Positions 63,531 to 64,000 of a stretch of 64,000 bases of DNA are shown one piece after another. The notes below the pieces were generated by a model, which had not been told where the DNA came from, did no database searches, and was given only the letters and a program-made list of their open reading frames with translations. The position numbers and the translations under genes were made by a program. The stretch comes from Kocuria salsicia (GTDB taxonomy: Bacteria > Actinomycetota > Actinomycetes > Actinomycetales > Micrococcaceae), in NCBI RefSeq assembly GCF_007681555.1, contig NZ_VELE01000003.1, forward strand, positions 280,585 through 344,584, read 5' to 3'. Every line of letters starts with the position of its first letter. The stretch's first letter is position 1.

Positions 63531-64000
63531 GATCAGGCCATGCAATTCGCCCCGTGGCGCGCCGGCCCCCGTGGCAGGCGCGCCACAGTCATCCCGACGC
63601 CTTCAGCCGGAACCATCCCCACCCAGCGCGATCCGCATCTGAGCAGCCCAGAGCAATCAGGAGGCTGTAAACCGACCCGTGCGCAGGCCAATGGCTCACC
63701 CTGGGCATAGACGTGTCTGCCAGTGGGTTCGAGGCAATATCCATGAGCTGCCCCGTAAGGCTCGCCGGTTACAGCCCCCGGTGGCGCACCCAGCGCGACA
63801 TCTGAACCTGCCGGCGGGGCGTGAGCCCTCACCGTCTGGAATCCCCCAGAGGATGATGAAGGGCCCTGCGGGGTGGGAACCCACGACTGGGTTCCCACCC
63901 CGCAGGGCCCTTCCACCAACGCCCGCACCAGTACCGTTGTTTCGGGTGTTGGGTGGGTGCCTCGTGGAACACACCAGTGTTAAACACGGGGAGGCCCCAC
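63531..64000. other. Right end of the window, no gene seen
   Basis: 470 bases. The strong hairpin at 63859-63912 is the only clear element. A 55-codon frame at 63541 has no ribosome site or recognisable content. The bases after 63920 may belong to the next gene's control region. Confidence 0.5.
63859..63912. terminator. 24-bp stem terminator
   Basis: Arms AAGGGCCCTGCGGGGTGGG plus AACCC and its exact complement, 6-base loop. Perfect over 24 bp, with AA/TT at the base, so it may end transcription from both sides. Confidence 0.8.

Noticed and set aside
63541..63708. 55-codon open frame after the DAACS gene
   Set aside because: No Shine-Dalgarno, no recognisable domain and proline/arginine composition typical of noncoding GC-rich DNA.

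Overview
The window looks like about 64 kb of chromosome from a high-GC actinobacterium, most likely Micrococcaceae and possibly Kocuria-like. The genus is inferred from gene content and style only. Supporting signs are GC-rich third positions, many GTG/TTG starts, 1-4 base start/stop overlaps, TANNNT -10 boxes beside start codons, and two gene orders shared with Mycobacterium: gcvH-garA-ftsR-DUF151-MerR (as Rv1826-Rv1830) and a cell-cycle/nucleotide block resembling Rv1691-Rv1713.

Left chromosomal part (1-17.7 kb): the 5' end of pyruvate carboxylase, an orphan ParA-like ATPase, the garA/ftsR regulatory cluster with gcvH, a TrkH/TrkA potassium uptake pair, a decayed CobW-type GTPase, a CPA1 antiporter, a MalY/PatB C-S lyase, a helical protein of unknown function, an alpha/beta hydrolase, a beta-lactamase-like lipoprotein, a thiamine-diphosphate 2-oxoacid decarboxylase, and a D-lactate dehydrogenase (dld) cut by one in-frame TAG.

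Genomic island (17.75-34.12 kb): about 16.3 kb lie between two identical 42-bp repeats. The right copy is the 3' end of an intact tRNA-Pro(GGG) and the left copy is a detached 3' fragment, which is the signature of tyrosine-integrase insertion into a tRNA. Cargo: a Gabija pair (gajA/gajB, distinctly AT-richer than the host), a 2,064-residue Avs-like STAND NTPase with a putative N-terminal nuclease and an overlapping 234-residue partner of unknown function, and a PIN-type toxin-antitoxin pair preceded by 9-bp tandem repeats. The right end is a pile-up of an IS256-family element, a left-truncated IS30-family element and an IS3-family fragment, the last inserted in the integrase. Only the integrase C-terminus remains, so the island is probably fixed in place.

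Right chromosomal part (34.2-64 kb): der-cmk-tyrA-rluB-scpB-scpA-parA, a strand of overlapping genes for ribosome assembly, CMP kinase, tyrosine synthesis and chromosome segregation. Next come a dicarboxylate transporter and a methylcitrate (propionate) cluster, with prpE divergent from gntR-prpD-prpB-prpC around two TGTATACA operators. Then a secreted LGFP/M15 peptidase, and xerD-ADP-ribose pyrophosphatase-pyrG-recN-nadK-tlyA-small ORF-HAD phosphatase-TPR protein, the last with a long Arg/Gly/Asp-rich N-terminus. A DAACS symporter and a strong terminator close the window.

The most interesting region is the island's defence block, especially the Avs-like protein with its overlapping partner.
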